From: Nocardia asteroides
Lineage (GTDB): Bacteria; Actinomycetota; Actinomycetes; Mycobacteriales; Mycobacteriaceae
Reading direction: 5' to 3'
DNA length: 64,000 nucleotides
Assembly: GCF_900637185.1 (NCBI RefSeq)
Contig: NZ_LR134352.1
Coordinates: 3,090,001 to 3,154,000 of the forward strand
Below are positions 56,112 to 64,000 of the stretch, in pieces. Below the pieces are notes generated by a model. That model ran no database searches. It was given only the letters and a program-made list of their open reading frames with translations, and was not told the DNA's origin. Position 1 is the first letter of the stretch. Each line of letters opens with the position of its first letter. The position numbers and the translations under genes are program-made.

Positions 56112-56999
56112 ATGGAGCTGCGGTCCGCATTCCGCGTCAACGGATTCGTCGTCTTGCTGGGGTGGCTGGTGCTCACCCTGTTGTTCGGAGCGGGCGCCGT
56201 CCTGGCATTCCTGTCCGCGACCCAGCACGGCGGCGGCGCCGTGGCCTGGGCCGGCGCCGGTGCCGCCGCGCTGGTGGTGGTGATCCTCGCGTTCGCCGCC
56301 ACCGGGCTGATCATCGTCAACCCCAACGAGGCCAAGGTCGTCACCTTCTTCGGCCGCTACGTCGGGTCTGTGAGCGATCCCGGCTTCTACTCGGTGCTGC
56401 CGCTGACCGAGCGCAAGTCGATCTCGTTGCGGGTGCGCAATTTCGAGACCCAGAAGCTGAAGGTCAACGACGCCGACGGCAACCCGGTCGAGATCGCGGC
56501 GGTCGTGGTCTACAAGGTGGTCGACAGCTTCAAGGCGGCCTTCGCCGTCGACGACTACGAGGAGTACGTGGAGACCCAGTCCGAGGCCGCGGTCCGGCAC
56601 CTGGCCACCACCCACCCCTACGACGCCCACGACGACGAGCGCACCAGCCTGCGCGACGGCGCCGAGGTCGCCGAGGAACTCACCGTCGAACTGCGTGAAC
56701 GCACCCTCACCGCGGGCATCGAGGTCATCGAGGCCAGGATCACCCACCTCGCCTACGCGCCCGAGATCGCCCAGGCGATGCTGGTCCGCCAGCAGGCCGC
56801 CCAGGTCGTGGCCGCGCGCACGCAGATCGTCGAGGGCGCGGTCGGCATGGTCGGCCTGGCCCTGGACCGGCTCACCGCCGCGGGCACCGTGGAACTGGAC
56901 GAGGAGCGCAAGGCCGCCATGGTCTCGAACCTGCTGGTGGTCCTCTGCGGCGACCGCGCCACCCAGCCGGTCGTGAACACCGGATCGCTCTACGCCTGA
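56112..56999 (+). CDS. SPFH-domain (stomatin/prohibitin-like) membrane protein
   Basis: A 295-residue protein. Two N-terminal hydrophobic segments (about 10-35 and 45-68) precede [30 protein letters not shown], the start of the SPFH domain. The domain ends with the coiled-coil-forming region [35 protein letters not shown] proteins scaffold membrane microdomains; this one lacks a protease partner here. The ATG follows GGGAGG. A 58-residue ribbon-helix-helix protein follows five bases later. Confidence 0.88.
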   Translation: MELRSAFRVNGFVVLLGWLVLTLLFGAGAVLAFLSATQHGGGAVAWAGAGAAALVVVILAFAATGLIIVNPNEAKVVTFFGRYVGSVSDPGFYSVLPLTERKSISLRVRNFETQKLKVNDADGNPVEIAAVVVYKVVDSFKAAFAVDDYEEYVETQSEAAVRHLATTHPYDAHDDERTSLRDGAEVAEELTVELRERTLTAGIEVIEARITHLAYAPEIAQAMLVRQQAAQVVAARTQIVEGAVGMVGLALDRLTAAGTVELDEERKAAMVSNLLVVLCGDRATQPVVNTGSLYA

Positions 57000-57004
57000 G
57001 TCGC

Positions 57005-57181
57005 ATGACCGCGCCGAAGAAGGAACCCAAGAAGGTCCTGCTGCGGCTCGACCCGGCCGTCCACGAGGCCATCGCCAAGTGGGCGGCCGACGACCTGCGC
57101 AGCGTCAACTCCCAGATCGAATACGCCCTGCGCCTCGCGCTCGAGCAGGCGGGCCGCAAACCCCGGTCGAAGGAGACGTAG
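57005..57181 (+). CDS. small ribbon-helix-helix (Arc-like) DNA-binding protein
   Basis: A 58-residue protein: LLRLDPAVHEAIAKWAADD, then RSVNSQIEYALRLALEQAG. The strand LLRLDP followed by two helices, with the second starting RSVNSQIEY, matches Arc/MetJ-type RHH domains. It starts five bases after the SPFH stop and is too short for most gene finders. It is probably a dimeric repressor of its own operon; it does not look like a toxin-antitoxin pair because no toxin gene is adjacent. Confidence 0.75.
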   Translation: MTAPKKEPKKVLLRLDPAVHEAIAKWAADDLRSVNSQIEYALRLALEQAGRKPRSKET

Positions 57182-57243
57182 CGCTCGCGGCGACAGAGTC
57201 CGGTCGCCCACGGACTCGGCGCACCACCGCCGGCAGCGTCGCG

Positions 57244-58278
57244 TCAGGCGATGCCCAGGACGCGGGTGAGCAGCCGATGGCGGGTGCGGGTGGCGGACTT
57301 CGCCAGGATCGCCTTGACGTGATCGTTGACCGTGTGTTCGGACAGCACCAGCTCGGCGGCCAGTTCGCGCGAGTCCAGGCCGGTGGCCAGCAGGGTGAGG
57401 ACCTCGGTCTCGCGGGCCGAGAGGCCGTGGGCCCTGGCGAAGAGATCGAGGCGTTCGGCGGCGGTGCTCGGTTCCAGGGCGACCGCGATGTCGTGCTCAC
57501 CGATCCGGTCGGCCTTCACCGTGAGCCAGCGGTTGCCGCCCAGGTGGATGCGGGCCGACGCCGGGCCGATCGGCGTGCCGGCTTCGGCGGCCAGCAGGGC
57601 CGCGCCCACGTTGTAGGCCGAGGCGGGAACCGGCGGGATCGGTTCGTCGGGCGGGAGCAGGCGCAGCAGGGACTCTGCCGCGGCCACGGTCTGCGAGCGC
57701 ACGTGCAGGGTGCCGTCGAGCAGCAGCACCGCGGGGCCCAGCGGCGGCAACTGCGCCTCGGATTCGACGAAGCAGGCGCCGATCGCGTCCCGCAGCGCAA
57801 CTGTGACGGTCGGGGCGAGCGCGGTCAGGTCGGCGAGTTCGGTTTGGGTGAACGGTGTTTCGGCCGTGCGCAGCAGTTCGAGGAAGCCCCAGCAGCCGTA
57901 CCGGTCGGCGAAGGTGACCGTCGCCGAGTCGGTGACACCGAGTTCGCGCTGGGCGGTCCGCCACAGCGGTGAACGCTCCGGTTGGCCCTCGGTGGCGCCG
58001 AGCAGCGACCGGGCGCCGCTGCCGCGCAGCGTGTCCCAGCGATTCAGCGGCGTCAGATAGCGGGCCCGGATCAGCTCCGGGAGCCGGTCCAGCGCGAGTC
58101 CGGGCACATCGGCCAGCGGCGCTGCCGCCACTGCGCTACCCGGATCGGTGAGCGCGAAGACGAACCCGGTGAACGGTATCGATCGCCGGATCTCGGCCAC
58201 GACGAGTTCACGCAGTGGTTTGACGGCCAGACCGGTGCGGCACAGCCGGCCCACCCGGTCGGCCAGGGCGCTCGGCAC
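57244..58278 (-). CDS. LuxR-family transcriptional regulator
   Basis: A 344-residue regulator. The C-terminal HTH (about 275-335) is of LuxR type: GLSARETEVLTLLATGLDSRELAAELVLSEHTVNDHVKAI. The N-terminal part is a GAF-like sensor (residues about 20-200) with no REC domain, so it senses a ligand directly. The GTG start is set by a leaderless -10 box (TAAACT, 58285-58290). It is divergent from the small cyclase-like gene. Confidence 0.88.
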   Translation of the reverse strand: MPSALADRVGRLCRTGLAVKPLRELVVAEIRRSIPFTGFVFALTDPGSAVAAAPLADVPGLALDRLPELIRARYLTPLNRWDTLRGSGARSLLGATEGQPERSPLWRTAQRELGVTDSATVTFADRYGCWGFLELLRTAETPFTQTELADLTALAPTVTVALRDAIGACFVESEAQLPPLGPAVLLLDGTLHVRSQTVAAAESLLRLLPPDEPIPPVPASAYNVGAALLAAEAGTPIGPASARIHLGGNRWLTVKADRIGEHDIAVALEPSTAAERLDLFARAHGLSARETEVLTLLATGLDSRELAAELVLSEHTVNDHVKAILAKSATRTRHRLLTRVLGIA

Positions 58279-58284
58279 CGGCCC

Positions 58285-58290
58285 AGTTTA
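58285..58290 (-). promoter_or_regulatory. -10 box of the LuxR gene promoter (leaderless)
   Basis: On the minus strand TAAACT ends six bases before the GTG at 58278. No ribosome-binding site is present. Confidence 0.5.
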
Positions 58291-58380
58291 CGTCGAAGAT
58301 CCCCAGGATCAGGGATGTCCGGCGGGCCCGCGACGGGCCGACACTCGAGTAGTCCCATTCGACCCGTCCCGGAGGCGATC

Positions 58381-58674
58381 ATGACCACCACCCTGCACAT
58401 CGACAACACCGTCCACGACTACGACGACTGGAAGGCGGCCTTCGACGCCTACGCGCGATTCCGCGCCGAGCACGGCGTGCGCGCCTACCGGATCGGCCTG
58501 GTGGACGGCGCGCCCGGCCGCGTCCTGGTCGACCTGGACTTCGACGACCGCGCGGGCGCCGAGGCCTTCCAAACCGCGCTGGGCGCCGTCCTCGCGAGTT
58601 CGCGCAGTCGTGCCATGGTGATTCGTCACGAATCGTGGCTGGTCGACCTGGTCGAAGAGCGCGTTCCGGCCTGA
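58381..58674 (+). CDS. small dimeric alpha/beta-barrel (cyclase-like) protein, unknown function
   Basis: A 97-residue protein with the ferredoxin-like pattern of antibiotic monooxygenase/cyclase folds: TTTLHIDNTVHDYDDWKAAFDAYARF, then RVLVDLDFDDRAGAEAFQTAL. ATG 58381 has GGAGG six bases upstream. The LuxR regulator is divergent from it. Substrate and role are unknown. Confidence 0.65.
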   Translation: MTTTLHIDNTVHDYDDWKAAFDAYARFRAEHGVRAYRIGLVDGAPGRVLVDLDFDDRAGAEAFQTALGAVLASSRSRAMVIRHESWLVDLVEERVPA

Positions 58675-58722
58675 GCGGCGCGTTCTACCGCGCACGGCGA
58701 CAACCGAACTCGTCCGCGCCGG

Positions 58723-58728
58723 TAAGTT
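58723..58728 (+). promoter_or_regulatory. -10 box of a leaderless promoter
   Basis: TAAGTT ends six bases before GTG 58735, which supports that start. Confidence 0.5.
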
Positions 58729-58734
58729 GTCCCG

Positions 58735-59316
58735 GTGCCCATCTCGTTCGACATTCCTGGAATGCAGCAGTTGGACAACACGACCTGGGGGAATCCGGCC
58801 ACTCGTGATGTCGTCGCGTTGACCTATGTCAACGGCGCGCCCGACCTGCCCGCGCGGCTGCACGATCTGCCACGGCTGCGCAGGCGGCTGGCCGAGCACC
58901 ATGCCCGCACCGGCTGTCTCATCGAGGCGTTCGTGGTGTGGGTCGACCAGCTGCCCGCGTTGCTGCGGGTGGAGAAGACGCAGCTGCCGGGCCCGCGGGG
59001 GGAGCTCGTCTTCGCCGCGTCGATCGTGGTGCCCAAGGACCGGTGCTCGGCGGTGTTCCAGATCATCTGCCCCGAGACGGGGATCCCCGGGCTGCGCGAG
59101 TCCTCGATCGGCGCCCAGGTGCACCGCAGCGAGATGTGCCCGCCGCACCCGTACGCGCCGGGCCTGCGCGGCCGGCTGCCCTATCTGCTGTCCGACGACG
59201 TGCGCTTCGACGCGGTCTTCCCCGACCACGCCCTGACGAGGGCGCGCCGCTGGGTCGCGGAGACCGTGCCCAACGTGCGGGTCGATCCGGCCTTCGCGGC
59301 GCTGCCCGAGTTCTAG
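58735..59316 (+). CDS. hypothetical protein, unknown function
   Basis: A 193-residue soluble protein: MPISFDIPGMQQLDN, CLIEAFVVWVDQLPALLRVEKTQL, ELVFAASIVVPKDRCSAVFQIICPETG, and a C-terminal RRWVAETVPNVRVDPAFAALPEF. It has several Cys and mixed strands and helices but no motif that I recognise. The leaderless GTG and a stop that overlaps the convergent methyltransferase stop make it a good gene call. Confidence 0.7.
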   Translation: MPISFDIPGMQQLDNTTWGNPATRDVVALTYVNGAPDLPARLHDLPRLRRRLAEHHARTGCLIEAFVVWVDQLPALLRVEKTQLPGPRGELVFAASIVVPKDRCSAVFQIICPETGIPGLRESSIGAQVHRSEMCPPHPYAPGLRGRLPYLLSDDVRFDAVFPDHALTRARRWVAETVPNVRVDPAFAALPEF

Positions 59317-60167
59317 GCGCCCGGCTTCTCGGTGACGAAGATGGCGGTGCCGGGGAAGATCTCCCCGCGCAGCGGCGACCACTGACCCCACTCCCGGTCC
59401 AGCCACTCCGGCCAGCCGGGCTCGACGATGTCGAGCAGCGTCAGGCCGGCGCCGACGATCTCCCTGACCCGGTCGCCGATGGTGCGGTGGTGCTCCACAT
59501 AGGTCGGCACACCGTCGCCGTCGACCTCGACATAGGGCGTCCGATCGAAATAGGGGATCCGCGCCACCAGCCCGTCCTCGCCCGGATCGTCCGGGAAGAT
59601 CCAGCGCATCGGATGGTTCACCGAGAACACCCAGCGCCCGCCCGGCCGCAGCACTCGGGCGACCTCGCGCATCACCAGCGCCGAGTCGGCGACGAAGGGC
59701 ACCCCGCCGAAGGCCGAACAGGCCAGGTCGAACGAGGCGTCGGCGAACGGCAGCGCCTCGGCGCCCGCCTGGACCAGCGGCACCCGCGGCCCGCCCCGCT
59801 CCATCGCCGCGACACCGCGCTCGAGCATCCCCATCGACAGATCCAGCCCGACCGGGTACGCGCCCTGGCCCGCCAGCCAGCGCGAACACGGCGCGGACCC
59901 GCAGCCGATCTCCAGCACGGTCCGGCCGGTCAGCTCGCCGAGGAAGCCCATGTCGCCCTCGTGCAGGCCCTCCGGGCACCACACGAACTCGCCGCCGGGG
60001 GAGTCGACGCCGAGGAAGTCGGCGTGGGTCTGGTGATACTGGTCGGCGTCGGCGTCCCACCAGCGCCTGCTCGCGCGTTCGCTGTCCGCCGAACCGATCT
60101 TGGTCCGGGTGGTCGCGGTGGTTCCCAGCAGCGCGTTGGCCTGCGCATGGCGTTCGTCGTCGGACAC
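59313..60167 (-). CDS. SAM-dependent methyltransferase (class I)
   Basis: A 284-residue methyltransferase. SAM-binding motif VLEIGCGSAPCSRWLAGQGAYPVGLDLS, then AEALPFADASFDLACSAFGGVPFV and VLRPGGRWVFSVNHPMRW. Its N-terminal ADQYHQTHADFLG resembles actinobacterial methyltransferases of unknown substrate. The GTG at 60167 follows a leaderless -10 box (TACCCT, 60175-60180 on the minus strand). It is divergent from rpsA. Confidence 0.85.
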   Translation of the reverse strand: MSDDERHAQANALLGTTATTRTKIGSADSERASRRWWDADADQYHQTHADFLGVDSPGGEFVWCPEGLHEGDMGFLGELTGRTVLEIGCGSAPCSRWLAGQGAYPVGLDLSMGMLERGVAAMERGGPRVPLVQAGAEALPFADASFDLACSAFGGVPFVADSALVMREVARVLRPGGRWVFSVNHPMRWIFPDDPGEDGLVARIPYFDRTPYVEVDGDGVPTYVEHHRTIGDRVREIVGAGLTLLDIVEPGWPEWLDREWGQWSPLRGEIFPGTAIFVTEKPGA

Positions 60168-60174
60168 GGCGACC

Positions 60175-60180
60175 AGGGTA
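60175..60180 (-). promoter_or_regulatory. -10 box of the methyltransferase promoter (leaderless)
   Basis: On the minus strand TACCCT ends seven bases before GTG 60167; no ribosome-binding site. Confidence 0.45.
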
Positions 60181-60452
60181 TCGGCGGGGTGGAGGGGGTG
60201 GTTTGCCCGGCTGGACAGCGGTCGCGTACGCTGAGGCACGCGAGTGTCTTTCGAGGAGCGCTGTGCGCCGGGGTTGAATGCGTACAGTATCCGATGACGG
60301 AGTCGCCCGTGCTGAGTTCGATCACCAGCAAGTGTGGCGGTCCGTGCGATACTTACCCGGTATCCTTCGTCGCCTCGTCGCGGTGATCTCGCAGCGTACC
60401 GAAAGTTCCAATGTCCGCAACCGACCACAATCCGTCCGGAGCAAATCCACAT

Positions 60453-61922
60453 ATGCCCACCACCGTCACCTCGCCGCAGGTAGCCGTCAACGACATCGGC
60501 TCCGCCGAGGATTTCCTCGCCGCCATCGACGCCACGATCAAGTACTTCAACGATGGCGACATCGTCGAGGGAACCATCGTCAAGGTCGATCGTGACGAGG
60601 TCCTGCTCGACATCGGTTACAAGACCGAAGGCGTCATCCCCTCCCGTGAGCTCTCCATCAAGCACGATGTCGACCCCAACGAGGTCGTTTCCGTGGGCGA
60701 TGAGGTCGAGGCCCTGGTTCTCACCAAGGAGGACAAGGAAGGCCGCCTGATCCTGTCGAAGAAGCGGGCGCAGTACGAGCGCGCGTGGGGCACGATCGAG
60801 GAGCTCAAGGAGAAGGACGAGGCCGTCAAGGGCACCGTCATCGAGGTCGTCAAGGGCGGCCTGATCCTCGACATCGGCCTCCGTGGCTTCCTGCCCGCCT
60901 CGCTCGTCGAGATGCGTCGTGTCCGCGACCTCCAGCCGTACGTCGGCAAGGAGATCGAGGCCAAGATCATCGAGCTCGACAAGAACCGCAACAACGTGGT
61001 CCTGTCGCGTCGCGCCTGGCTCGAGCAGACCCAGTCCGAGGTCCGCAGCGAGTTCCTGCACCAGCTGCAGAAGGGCCAGGTCCGCAAGGGTGTGGTCTCC
61101 TCGATCGTCAACTTCGGTGCCTTCGTGGACCTGGGCGGCGTCGACGGTCTGGTGCACGTCTCCGAGCTGTCCTGGAAGCACATCGACCACCCGTCCGAGG
61201 TCGTCGAGGTCGGCAACGAGGTCACCGTCGAGGTTCTCGACGTCGATCTGGACCGCGAGCGCGTCTCCCTGTCGCTCAAGGCCACCCAGGAAGACCCGTG
61301 GCGTCAGTTCGCCCGCACCCACGCGATCGGTCAGATCGTGCCGGGTAAGGTCACCAAGCTGGTTCCGTTCGGTGCGTTCGTGCGCGTCGAAGAGGGCATC
61401 GAGGGCCTGGTGCACATCTCCGAGCTGGCCGAGCGCCACGTCGAGGTCCCGGACCAGGTCGTCGCCGTCGGCGACGACGCGATGGTCAAGGTCATCGACA
61501 TCGACCTGGAGCGTCGCCGGATCTCGCTGTCGCTGAAGCAGGCGAACGAGGACTACCACGCCGAGTTCGACCCGTCGAAGTACGGCATGGCCGACAGCTA
61601 CGACGATGCGGGCAACTACATCTTCCCCGAGGGCTTCGACCCCGAGACCAACGAATGGCTCGAGGGCTCGGACAAGGTCCGCGAGGAGTGGGAAGGCCGC
61701 TACGCCGAGGCCGAGCGTCGCCACAAGATGCACACCGCGCAGATGGAGAAGATGGCAGCCGACGCTGCCGCCGAGGCCGCCAACGGCGGTGCCACCTCGG
61801 GCAACTACTCCTCCGAGAGCGGCTCGCAGGCCTCCTCGGGTGCGGCCGAGTCCAGCGGCGGCTCGCTCGCGAGCGACGCCCAGCTGGCGGCTCTGCGGGA
61901 GAAGCTCTCCGGCAACGCCTGA
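60453..61922 (+). CDS. rpsA: 30S ribosomal protein S1
   Basis: A 489-residue ribosomal protein with four S1 RNA-binding domains (about 35-105, 122-188, 209-277, 294-363): [53 protein letters not shown] and [18 protein letters not shown]. The acidic, Ser/Ala-rich C-terminus ends [18 protein letters not shown]. The actinobacterial start [14 protein letters not shown] favours ATG 60453, with GGAG upstream; an ATG at 60411 is possible. S1 helps the ribosome bind mRNAs with weak Shine-Dalgarno sites; leaderless genes need it less. Confidence 0.97.
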   Translation: MPTTVTSPQVAVNDIGSAEDFLAAIDATIKYFNDGDIVEGTIVKVDRDEVLLDIGYKTEGVIPSRELSIKHDVDPNEVVSVGDEVEALVLTKEDKEGRLILSKKRAQYERAWGTIEELKEKDEAVKGTVIEVVKGGLILDIGLRGFLPASLVEMRRVRDLQPYVGKEIEAKIIELDKNRNNVVLSRRAWLEQTQSEVRSEFLHQLQKGQVRKGVVSSIVNFGAFVDLGGVDGLVHVSELSWKHIDHPSEVVEVGNEVTVEVLDVDLDRERVSLSLKATQEDPWRQFARTHAIGQIVPGKVTKLVPFGAFVRVEEGIEGLVHISELAERHVEVPDQVVAVGDDAMVKVIDIDLERRRISLSLKQANEDYHAEFDPSKYGMADSYDDAGNYIFPEGFDPETNEWLEGSDKVREEWEGRYAEAERRHKMHTAQMEKMAADAAAEAANGGATSGNYSSESGSQASSGAAESSGGSLASDAQLAALREKLSGNA

Positions 61923-61938
61923 TTCGGGTAGAGCAGTA

Positions 61939-61981
61939 CCGAAGGCCCTGGTCCACACGGACCGGGGCCTTCGGCCTTTTT
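61939..61981 (+). terminator. intrinsic terminator after rpsA
   Basis: A 16-base-pair stem with one G·T (61939-61954 with 61959-61974), four-base loop, then CCTTTTT. Confidence 0.88.
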
Positions 61982-61998
61982 CCTGGTAGGGGTGCGGT

Positions 61999-62384
61999 AG
62001 TGTCGGCGCCGGCGCGGTGGCAGGAGAACCGGTCCTTCGACCACTACTTCGGCACCCTGTCGGGGGTGCGCGGGTTCGGTGAGGCGTCGGCGTCGTGGCG
62101 CCGATACGGCTGGTCGCCCGAAATCGGGCCCACCGCAGACGGTTTCGTCGAATCGACCGATCCCAACCGGTTGTACTGGGTCAGCGCCACCCTCGACCCC
62201 GACGGTCTGGCCGGCCTGGGCTACCGGGCGCCCTGCCTGGTGGTCTCGCCGTACAGCCGGGGCGGGCTGGTCGCCTCGCAGACCTTCGACCACTCCTCGC
62301 AGTTGCGGCTGCTCGAGACCAGGTTCGGGGCGGACGTGCCGAACCTGACGGCGTGGCGTCACCGGCGACATGACCTCCACCTAG
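61999..62384 (+). pseudogene. decayed phospholipase C (phosphoesterase family) gene
   Basis: Pieces of a phospholipase C remain in the right order but most of the gene is gone. An N-terminal [20 protein letters not shown] is followed by [17 protein letters not shown] from the middle, then [38 protein letters not shown] from the C-terminal half. Full enzymes have about 450-500 residues; about 130 remain. Near the end the frame shifts: another frame reads VTGDMTST then a stop at 62382-62384. Loss by several internal deletions plus a frameshift is what the sequence shows. It lies between rpsA and coaE. Confidence 0.85.
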
Positions 62385-62402
62385 TGTCCTGAGGTCGGGG
62401 CG

Positions 62403-62618
62403 TCAGCTCGCGGCGGCGGGCACCCAGTAGCCGCCGGCGGCCATGCTGGGGCGTTTGCGCATCGCGGCGAAACTGTGTCTGGCGGGGGAGATCAGGGCGG
62501 TGAACCAGGATCGGCGGTATTCGGCGAGAGTCGCTGCGACAGCGGGGTATTCGACGCAATGCACACCACCGGGCATTCCCAGACGGTGGCGAGCCGTTCG
62601 GTGGTCTCTGGTGCCCAT
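62403..62618 (-). CDS. small hypothetical protein, uncertain
   Basis: A 71-residue open frame with ATG 62618 and GAAGG six bases upstream. Sequence pieces MGTRDHRTARHRLG and YPAVAATLAEYRRSWFTAL give one possible helix; no family is seen. It could be a real small protein or chance. The remainder of 62385-62776 holds nothing else that I can support. Confidence 0.35.
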   Translation of the reverse strand: MGTRDHRTARHRLGMPGGVHCVEYPAVAATLAEYRRSWFTALISPARHSFAAMRKRPSMAAGGYWVPAAAS

Positions 62619-62763
62619 CATCATCCTTCGGTAGCTGGAGCCGGCCTTCTCGCCTCGGCGAACAGTAGTCCACGCGACGCGCCCGACCCCGGATTTTGGC
62701 CGGTGGGCGCATGGGCGTGTCGGAAGAATCCGACGGCGTGCCCCCGGGCGCGGCGGCGTCTGC

Positions 62764-62769
62764 GAGACT
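62764..62769 (+). promoter_or_regulatory. possible -10 box of coaE (leaderless)
   Basis: GAGACT ends seven bases before ATG 62777. It is a weak match but the spacing is right, and no ribosome-binding site is visible. Confidence 0.3.
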
Positions 62770-62776
62770 GGGCGCC

Positions 62777-63982
62777 ATGTTGCGGATCGGCCTCACCGGA
62801 GGCATGGGAGCGGGTAAATCCACAGTGGCGCGGACCCTGGTCGAGCTCGGGGCGGTGCTGATCGACTCCGACGCCATCGCCCGCGAGGTCGTCGCGCCCG
62901 GCACGCCGGGACTGGCGGCGCTGGTCGAGGCGTTCGGCCCCGACATCCTCGCCGCCGACGGCAGCCTCGACCGGCCCGCGCTGGCCGCGGTGGCCTTCGC
63001 CGACGACGTGTCGCGGGGCAAGCTCAACGCCATCACCCACCCGCTGGTCGGGGCTCGGACTGCCGAGCTGATCGGCGCCGCCCCCGCCGATGCGATTGTG
63101 GTGCAAGACATTCCGCTGCTGGTCGAGAACGGCCTCGCCCCGCTGATGCAGCTGGTCCTCGTGGTCGGCGCCGAGGTGGAGACCCGGTTGCGCAGGCTGG
63201 TGGAGCACCGCGGTGTCGCCGAGGCCGACGCCCGGACCCGGATCGCCGCGCAGGCCACCGACGAGCAGCGCCACGCCGTCGCCGACGTCTGGCTGGACAA
63301 CAACGGCGCCCCGGAAGTCGTCGAGGCGCAGGTGCGCGCGCTGTGGGAGCAGCGGCTGGTGCCCTTCGAGCGCAATCAGCGCGAGGGTGTGCGGTCGCGC
63401 GCCGACTACCGGCTGGTGCCCGCCGACCCGGAGTGGCCCGCCCAGGCGCGCCGGATCATCGCCCGCCTGCATCTGCTCTGCGGCGCCTCGGCGGTGCGGA
63501 TCGACCATGTCGGCTCGACCGCGGTGCCGGGCCTGGCCGCCAAGGACGTCATCGACATCCAGGTGACGGTGGCCGACATGACCACCGCGGAGTCGCTGGC
63601 CGACGCGCTGACCGGCGCCGGATTCCCGCTCGCGGCCGCGGTGACCCACGACAACCCCAAGCCCACCCCCGGCGATCCGGCCGGCACCGACCTGTCCCGC
63701 TGGGGTAAGCGACTGCACGGCAACGCCGATCCCGCCCGCCCGGCGAACATCCATCTGCGTGTACAGGATTCGCCCGGCCAGCGCTTCGCCCTCGACCTGC
63801 GCGACTGGCTGCGCGCCGGCGACGAGGCGCGCGCGGCGTACCTGGCGGTCAAGCGGGAAGCGGAGCAGGCGGCGGCCGACAAGGCGGGCGACGCGGCGGG
63901 CGAGGCCTACTACGCGGTGAAGGAACCCTGGTTCGACGCGGTGTACCCGGAGGTCACCGCCTGGGCGCACGCGCGCGGGTGA
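62777..63982 (+). CDS. coaE: dephospho-CoA kinase fused to a GrpB-family (UPF0157) domain
   Basis: A 401-residue fusion. Residues 1-200 are CoaE, which phosphorylates dephospho-CoA in the last step of CoA synthesis: P-loop [11 protein letters not shown] (Gly8-Ser15), [11 protein letters not shown], and the lid Arg residues near [10 protein letters not shown]. Residues about 205-401 are a GrpB/UPF0157 domain of nucleotidyltransferase-like fold: [24 protein letters not shown] and [12 protein letters not shown]. Such fusions are normal in actinobacteria; the GrpB part has no known function. Complete; ends 18 bases before the window end. Confidence 0.95.
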   Translation: MLRIGLTGGMGAGKSTVARTLVELGAVLIDSDAIAREVVAPGTPGLAALVEAFGPDILAADGSLDRPALAAVAFADDVSRGKLNAITHPLVGARTAELIGAAPADAIVVQDIPLLVENGLAPLMQLVLVVGAEVETRLRRLVEHRGVAEADARTRIAAQATDEQRHAVADVWLDNNGAPEVVEAQVRALWEQRLVPFERNQREGVRSRADYRLVPADPEWPAQARRIIARLHLLCGASAVRIDHVGSTAVPGLAAKDVIDIQVTVADMTTAESLADALTGAGFPLAAAVTHDNPKPTPGDPAGTDLSRWGKRLHGNADPARPANIHLRVQDSPGQRFALDLRDWLRAGDEARAAYLAVKREAEQAAADKAGDAAGEAYYAVKEPWFDAVYPEVTAWAHARG

Positions 63983-64000
63983 CCCGACACCAAACTGTTA

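Noticed and set aside
57005..57181. Antitoxin of a toxin-antitoxin pair
   Set aside because: No toxin-like gene is adjacent; the neighbour is an SPFH membrane protein.
61999..62392. An intact short secreted hydrolase
   Set aside because: The fragments match separate parts of a phospholipase C with the middle missing, and the end is frameshifted.

Overview
The window is high-GC actinobacterial DNA from a mycolic-acid actinomycete, most likely Nocardia or a close relative. The evidence is the gene order hisA/priA–hisN–hisF … hisI … peroxiredoxin–trpE–trpM–trpC–trpB–trpA–lgt … pyk–tesB … pdtaR … polA … rpsA … coaE, which as I recall it follows the mycobacterial/nocardial chromosome. A PriA isomerase replaces separate HisA and TrpF, CoaE is fused to a GrpB domain, and many genes start leaderless with a TANNNT box 6-7 bases before GTG or ATG. 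I see no phage, plasmid, insertion-sequence or CRISPR signature. It reads as core chromosome with accessory islands.

Layout. 1-5.5 kb: a DUF2786 protein, a mycothiol-dependent isomerase-like enzyme, then priA-hisN-hisF and an F420-type luciferase-like oxidoreductase. 5.5-13.7 kb: a block that separates hisF from hisI, holding an acyl-CoA dehydrogenase, an exported protein, a five-gene branched-chain-amino-acid-type ABC importer and a divergent PucR regulator whose stop overlaps the hisI start. 14-18.2 kb: a MarR regulator with a palindrome upstream, a hydroxylase/O-methyltransferase pair that looks like a tailoring cassette, and a membrane protein. 18.2-25.8 kb: peroxiredoxin, the trp genes and lgt. 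25.8-33.5 kb: TM2 protein, an ABC importer lacking its ATPase, pyk, tesB, a phosphatase, tRNA-Leu(CAA) and pdtaR. 33.7-39.2 kb: a second branched-chain-type importer whose two ATPases are one fused protein. 39.4-49.6 kb: polA, small metabolic genes, a leader peptide plus attenuator ahead of a stand-alone LeuA regulatory domain, thioredoxin, an isopropylmalate/isocitrate-dehydrogenase-like enzyme and a complete glutamate-type importer. 49.6-60.2 kb: regulator/target pairs (MerR, two LysR, LuxR), many with visible palindromic operators, and an SPFH/ribbon-helix-helix pair. 60.4-64 kb: rpsA, a decayed phospholipase C gene and coaE.

How the parts fit. PriA can serve both histidine and tryptophan synthesis, which explains why no trpF lies in the trp cluster; trpD and trpG are also absent here. 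Three amino-acid importers, the Ile/Leu/Val leader peptide and a GlnR-like motif make nitrogen and branched-chain amino acid economy a recurring theme. The most unusual element is the leaderless 43-residue peptide at 44030-44161 with an Ile-Leu-Leu-Val-Val run, followed by a terminator-like hairpin, in front of an orphan LeuA allosteric domain (44255-44677).
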